DNA from: an uncultured Anaerolineae bacterium
GTDB taxonomy: Bacteria > Chloroflexota > Anaerolineae > Anaerolineales > Villigracilaceae
Assembly: GCA_903908605.1 (NCBI GenBank)
Contig: CAIVSQ010000321.1
Location: 1 to 47,196, forward strand
DNA: 47,196 nt
Direction of reading: 5' to 3'
The translations under genes were made by a program, and so were the position numbers. Position 1 is the stretch's first letter. Each line of letters starts with the position of its first letter. Of the stretch, positions 42,578 to 47,196 are shown in pieces. Under the pieces are notes generated by a model. It was not told the DNA's origin, made no database searches, and worked only from the letters and a program-made list of their open reading frames with translations.

Positions 42578-43738
42578 ATGAAAATAGTTGCCATCTCAGG
42601 TTCACAGGTCCCCTCCAATGTCGCCAATAGCTTGCAAGCTATGAAAGCCGTGCATGCGCTGGCAGAACTGGGTCATGATGTAACCCTGATTGTGCCTTTC
42701 AGCGAACAGGATACCAGTGAAAAAAGCTGGAATGAACTGGCCGCTTACTATGGCCTTAAACAGGAATTCCACATGGAATACCTGCCCAGCGCTTCCAGAC
42801 GTTTGTTTTTTCTTGCGGCTGTCCGTAGAGCAAAAAGACTCAACCCAGATCTGTTGTATGTCTGGCCATTGCAGTCAGCTGTATTAGGATTGATGAACGG
42901 CCTGCCGGTGGTGCTGGAGATGCACGACCTGCCTGGTGGCAGAATCGGCCCCTTCTGGTTTGGTTACTTCCGTGATTTCAAGGGCAAGAAACGCCTGGCG
43001 GTGATTACCCAGGCTCTCAGCGAAGCGCTGACCGAACGCTACGGAGCCTCCTTCCGGAGCTCGGATATCATCCTGGCACCCAACGGCGTAGAGCCTGAAC
43101 GCTTTGAAAACCTTCCCAAGCCACAAGAAGCGCGGCAAGCACTGCAGTTGCCCGAGGCGCCAACCGTGGTTTGCACCGGGCACCTCTATTCAGGGCGTGG
43201 AGTGGAATTATTTATCGAACTGGCGGAAACCTTCCAACAAAGTGGCGTACGCTTCTTGTGGGCTGGGGGACGCCCCAATGATGTGGAAATGTGGAAAACC
43301 CGTACAGCATCCGTCAAGAATTTGACTTTCAGCGGTTTTGTACCGAACTCGCAACTTCCGCTTTACCAGGCAGCCGGGGACATCCTATTAATGCCCTATG
43401 GAAACGAGATTGGCATCAGCAGCGGTGCAGGGCATTCGGCTGCAATATCCAGCCCAATGAAGATGTTTGAATATCTGGCAACCGGACGACCAATCGTGGC
43501 TTCCAACCTGCCCGTGTTTCGCGAGGTGCTGGATGAGAACAACGCTGTCTTCTGCCCTCCCGACGCATTGCCCGAATGGAAAAGCGTCATCCAGGACTTG
43601 CTGGACAACCCGACCAAACGTGAAAAACTGGCGAACCAGGCCCGTATTGACGCAAAGAAATACTCATGGACAGAACGCGCCCGCCGTATCCTGGAAGATT
43701 TTCCAGGACAGGAATCGCCACGACTGCCATCTCAATAG
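42578..43738 (+). CDS. Glycosyltransferase family 4 protein
   Basis: 386 aa; AAAGG lies 8 bases before the ATG. GT-B fold: N-terminal VPSNVANSLQAMKAVHALAELGHDVTLIVPF for the acceptor domain and IILAPNGVEPERFENLP at the domain boundary. The C-terminal donor site is VVCTGHLYSGRGVELFIELAE, then FSGFVPNSQLPLYQAAGDILLMPYG and AISSPMKMFEYLATGRPIVASNLPVFREVL, with the EX7E-like glutamates in MKMFEYLATGRP. It adds a sugar to a lipid-linked or polysaccharide acceptor on the cytoplasmic side. Donor and acceptor cannot be assigned. It is part of the polysaccharide cluster, 44 bases after the flippase. Confidence 0.92.
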   Translation: MKIVAISGSQVPSNVANSLQAMKAVHALAELGHDVTLIVPFSEQDTSEKSWNELAAYYGLKQEFHMEYLPSASRRLFFLAAVRRAKRLNPDLLYVWPLQSAVLGLMNGLPVVLEMHDLPGGRIGPFWFGYFRDFKGKKRLAVITQALSEALTERYGASFRSSDIILAPNGVEPERFENLPKPQEARQALQLPEAPTVVCTGHLYSGRGVELFIELAETFQQSGVRFLWAGGRPNDVEMWKTRTASVKNLTFSGFVPNSQLPLYQAAGDILLMPYGNEIGISSGAGHSAAISSPMKMFEYLATGRPIVASNLPVFREVLDENNAVFCPPDALPEWKSVIQDLLDNPTKREKLANQARIDAKKYSWTERARRILEDFPGQESPRLPSQ

Positions 43739-43770
43739 CGAAATCAACCTGATCACGATTAGGATGTGGA

Positions 43771-45138
43771 TTGAAGAAGTCAGGTGTTGGTTTGCGCAGG
43801 TGGCTAATGCTGGTCCTGGTCGTGTCTGTCCTGGCGCGAGCAGGGCTTTTGCTTACATACCCACCTGCCGAGGGCAACGACACGCCTACCTACCAACATC
43901 TGGCCAATTCGCTCCGAAACAATCAGGGCTTTGAACGTTACAACGGAACCCGCACGCCTGGATATCCCCTATTTCTGATGCTGACAGGCACGCCCGCAGT
44001 AACCAGCCTGGTGCAAACAGGGCTTGGCTTATTGACCACGCTGCTGGTATTTTATATCACCTGGCTGGTGAGCCAGCGCTCCTGGCTGGCTGGACTGATG
44101 GCGCTTGCGCATACACTTAACCTGGGCCAATTATTTTTTGAGGGCACTCTGCTCTCAGAAGCTGTAGCAACTTTTTTACTTTTTGTGTGCCTGGCTGGGT
44201 TGGCAAAGCTCTGGTATGGATCAACGGGGGAACAGCCTCAAAAACTCACAACCTGGTGGCTCGCAGCAGTGCTGGGACTGGCCGCCGCCAGTCTTGCACT
44301 CACCCGTCCGCTGTTCGCTTTTATCCCTTTTTGGGGAGCATTCTTCCTGCTATTTTTCTGGCGCGGACAAGCTGTGAAGATTCGATTGCTGGTGGCGTTG
44401 GTCTGTGTTTTACCGGCGCTGGTAACTTTGCTACTATGGGTGAATTTTATTTACACCCGTTTTCATATCCTGGGGATGGATTCGATCGGTGGCTACCACC
44501 TGGTCAACCACACAACCAGCTTTTTTGAGCTGGCGCCGGAAGAATTCGCGCCCATTCGCGACACATTCTTAACAATTCGCGCCCAAAGGGTTGCCCGGAC
44601 AGGCTCTTCTATCAATACAATCTGGGACGCCATCCCAACCTTGATGGATCAGACAAAACTCAATTATTACGCCCTCGGGCGCCAGATGGGGAAGATTTCC
44701 TCACGCTTGATCAGTGAACATCCCTGGCTTTACATGCAAAAACTGGCCTTGGGATGGTGGTGGTTCTGGCGGGTGGGTGTGCTATGGTTCCCCGATACGA
44801 TTTCAAACACGACGCTAAGCGCTGTGGCAAAAACACTGATGTTACTGGAACGGGTAGCTCTGTTTGGAATCAACCTGCTATTCCTGGGCGGATCCCTTGG
44901 CTTGCTATGGCCCAAAATCCGCGCCTGGTTTAAGATGGATCTGTTCGCCTGGTTCGCACTGAGCGCGGTATGGATGACGTCCATCCTACAAACCCTGGCA
45001 GAGCACGGGGATAACCCACGTTTCCTCGCTCCATTGCAGAGCCTGGTGGTCATTGTGGTGGCCTGCTGGCTGGTAAACATTTTCGCTGCCTGGAAGGGCA
45101 CGAGCCGCACCCGTACGCCCCAACAAGAAGAGGCATAA
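43771..45138 (+). CDS. Multi-spanning membrane protein, GT-C (GT39-like) glycosyltransferase candidate
   Basis: 455 aa with a TTG start preceded by AGGATGTGGA. About ten membrane segments. The first extracytoplasmic loop holds GNDTPTYQHLANSLRNNQGF, with an Asp where GT-C enzymes have their catalytic aspartate, then TRTPGYPLFLML, the phrase common to the glycosyltransferase 39/RgtA-like group. Such proteins transfer a sugar from a polyprenyl-phosphate donor on the outer face of the membrane. The assignment is by pattern only. It lies in the polysaccharide cluster, 5 bases before another large membrane protein of similar layout. Confidence 0.78.
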   Translation: MKKSGVGLRRWLMLVLVVSVLARAGLLLTYPPAEGNDTPTYQHLANSLRNNQGFERYNGTRTPGYPLFLMLTGTPAVTSLVQTGLGLLTTLLVFYITWLVSQRSWLAGLMALAHTLNLGQLFFEGTLLSEAVATFLLFVCLAGLAKLWYGSTGEQPQKLTTWWLAAVLGLAAASLALTRPLFAFIPFWGAFFLLFFWRGQAVKIRLLVALVCVLPALVTLLLWVNFIYTRFHILGMDSIGGYHLVNHTTSFFELAPEEFAPIRDTFLTIRAQRVARTGSSINTIWDAIPTLMDQTKLNYYALGRQMGKISSRLISEHPWLYMQKLALGWWWFWRVGVLWFPDTISNTTLSAVAKTLMLLERVALFGINLLFLGGSLGLLWPKIRAWFKMDLFAWFALSAVWMTSILQTLAEHGDNPRFLAPLQSLVVIVVACWLVNIFAAWKGTSRTRTPQQEEA

Positions 45139-45143
45139 CCAAT

Positions 45144-46607
45144 ATGAAACGTCCAGTTTACCTGCTTATTTTGCTTGCGTTTCTTTTACGCATTGGGTTG
45201 GGGATCAGCGCTGCACAGCTGTTGCCGGCCATTGGCTACGAGAGCAAATCGCAGCAGGCCGGCTATTTATTCTTCGATGCCTACCGGCGCGACTCGCAAG
45301 CCTGGGAACTGGCCGAATCAGAAAAACCGTTGACGCGCGCTTTTGACGGGAAATATTCCTCCGACCAGTACGGTGGCCTTTTGTGGATCAGTGCATTTTT
45401 GTACCGAACGCTATCCGCTGGCACGCATCAACCCATGCTTGTAGTGACGCTGGCAGCCCTTGTCGGAGCTTGCGGGGTATGGTTCGTGTTTATGGCTGCA
45501 CGACGGGTGGCCGCACAAATCGGGATGGACATGCCGGCATCCGAACGAAGCGCGCTGGTGGCTGCACTAATCTTTGCCTTTTTTCCTGAAGCCATCCTGC
45601 TGGGCGCGTCGCAGATGCGCGAACCATTCCTGATGACGTTTGTTGCCATGGCTTTTTACGGCATCACCGAATGGCAGGAAACCCATAAAAAACAAAACTG
45701 GGCCTGGATTTTCCTGGCACTGGCCGGAATGCTTTTGATCTCGCCCGGCATCGTTGTGATCACCCTGTTGGGATTGACTGGTTGGCTGTATTTTTCTACC
45801 AGCAACAGCCGGGTGAGAATCCCCTGGCAAGTGTTGGTGGCTACACTGATCGCGCTTATCCTGGCGGTGGTCATCTTAACCGCCAGTTGGGATTCGCTGG
45901 TACAGGTTAAGGGCAGCGGTTTCCTAGGCATCATCGGAAGCTGGGCACGGGGTACCACGCGCTGGAACGCCTACCTGCTTGAACGCAGCTCGGGCATTGT
46001 GCAGGTATTGTTCAAATCCCTGCCACCCGTATTGGCGTTTCCGTTTGTGGCCATGTATGGCATCCTCCAACCGGTACTGCCGGCAGTCCTACTGGAACCT
46101 GGCATTGTTTTCTGGCAAATCCTGGGAATCATGCGAGCATTGGGATGGTTTTTGGCCCTGCCATTGGTGGCGTTCGCGCCAATTGCCAATGGAATTATGT
46201 TGTTTGACGATAAAATTGCCAAGCAAGCGCGGAAACCAGCAAGCGCAACTGGCGGGCTGCTGTGGCTAAGCCTGGTGGTGTGGAGTTGGATCGTGGTGGC
46301 AGCGCTACGCGGCGGCGGCGATCAGTGGGATAATCCACGCTACCGGGTGATCTTGTTGGCCTGGATCGCCATCCTCATTTCGATATCGCTTGGGCAAATC
46401 CATTCACGCGCCCAACGCTGGTTCTGGCGAATATGCAGCGTCAACCTGATCATCCTGTTGGTCTTTGGTCATTGGTATACATGGCGCTATATTGGCATAG
46501 GCTTCAACCTGGGGATACGTAACACGCTCGTAATCGCCATTACCCTATCGATCCTGGTCGTACTGGGTGACTGGCTATGGTGTAAATTAAATAAACGGAG
46601 TGAGTGA
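45144..46607 (+). CDS. Multi-spanning membrane protein, possible GT-C glycosyltransferase
   Basis: 487 aa; GAGG lies 10 bases before the ATG, inside the end of the previous gene. About eleven membrane segments. The first loop contains FDAYRRDSQAWELAESEKPL and FDGKYSSDQYGGLLWISAFLYR, reminiscent of the DxD-bearing first loop of GT-C enzymes, followed by LVVTLAALVGACGVWFVFMAARRVA. I cannot decide between a GT-C transferase and an uncharacterised polysaccharide membrane protein. Close spacing to the upstream gene suggests the two act together. Confidence 0.7.
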   Translation: MKRPVYLLILLAFLLRIGLGISAAQLLPAIGYESKSQQAGYLFFDAYRRDSQAWELAESEKPLTRAFDGKYSSDQYGGLLWISAFLYRTLSAGTHQPMLVVTLAALVGACGVWFVFMAARRVAAQIGMDMPASERSALVAALIFAFFPEAILLGASQMREPFLMTFVAMAFYGITEWQETHKKQNWAWIFLALAGMLLISPGIVVITLLGLTGWLYFSTSNSRVRIPWQVLVATLIALILAVVILTASWDSLVQVKGSGFLGIIGSWARGTTRWNAYLLERSSGIVQVLFKSLPPVLAFPFVAMYGILQPVLPAVLLEPGIVFWQILGIMRALGWFLALPLVAFAPIANGIMLFDDKIAKQARKPASATGGLLWLSLVVWSWIVVAALRGGGDQWDNPRYRVILLAWIAILISISLGQIHSRAQRWFWRICSVNLIILLVFGHWYTWRYIGIGFNLGIRNTLVIAITLSILVVLGDWLWCKLNKRSE

Positions 46608-46626
46608 ATCGAACCGGCATCTCGGT

Positions 46627-46632
46627 TATAAT
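46627..46632 (+). promoter_or_regulatory. -10 box upstream of gmd
   Basis: A perfect TATAAT lies 31 bases before the gmd ATG, leaving a leader of about 25 bases with AAAGGAG. The -35 region does not match consensus. Confidence 0.5.
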
Positions 46633-46639
46633 TCACTGA

Positions 46640-47196
<557 letters not shown>

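Overview
The window looks like a chromosomal segment of a member of the Chloroflexota, probably of the Anaerolineae type. This is an inference from four things: lipoproteins and a cytochrome with Thr/Pro-rich linkers after the signal peptide, several large peptide ABC transporters, a DUF951 gene beside an MGDG-synthase-like glycosyltransferase, and a polyphosphate glucokinase. No rRNA or other decisive marker is present. I see no tRNA or rRNA gene, CRISPR array, insertion sequence or prophage. Ordinary sigma70-type promoters (TTGACA/TATAAT-like, 16-18 bp spacing) and strong Shine-Dalgarno sites are common.

Positions 1-18615 are mainly minus strand and concern peptide uptake. Operon 1 (6210 down to 1, running off the left edge) encodes a very large lipoprotein binding protein, two permeases and two ATPases (the last one partial). 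Operon 2 (18615 down to 12254) has the order ATPase, ATPase, binding protein, permease, permease. Between them lie a third, solo binding lipoprotein, a dipeptide epimerase of the L-Ala-D/L-Glu type, a divergently transcribed NlpC/P60 peptidase with SH3-like repeats (YkfC-like), and a small membrane cytochrome c. Transporters plus epimerase plus NlpC/P60 match the logic of the Bacillus dpp-ykf operon, so I read the region as a murein-peptide or oligopeptide recycling island. The most unusual item is the operon 1 binding protein: its family 5 motifs occur in circularly permuted order (C-terminal lobe first, N-terminal lobe second, then an Ig-like tail). Its permease partner carries a large extra extracytoplasmic domain.

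Positions 18838-28478 are plus strand and mostly housekeeping: MscL with a zinc ribbon, PcrA/UvrD helicase, an M3 oligoendopeptidase, an aldo/keto reductase, a half-size chromate transporter, a nucleotide-sugar pyrophosphorylase, a class I aminotransferase and polyphosphate glucokinase. Several genes are followed by clear hairpin terminators. A convergent DEAD-box RNA helicase (28530-30260, minus) has a long structured leader.

Positions 30668-38726 hold an envelope redox-repair group (MsrP, MsrQ, a membrane-anchored DsbA-like protein), a deoxynucleoside kinase, a convergent phosphoribosyltransferase, DUF951, a glycolipid glycosyltransferase, and the overlapping cluster tsaE-tsaB-rimI-family 4 uracil-DNA glycosylase. 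Positions 38787-47196 are a surface polysaccharide cluster: nucleotide-sugar dehydrogenase, UDP-glucuronate-type epimerase, flippase, GT4 glycosyltransferase, two multi-spanning GT-C-like proteins, and GDP-mannose 4,6-dehydratase cut by the right edge.
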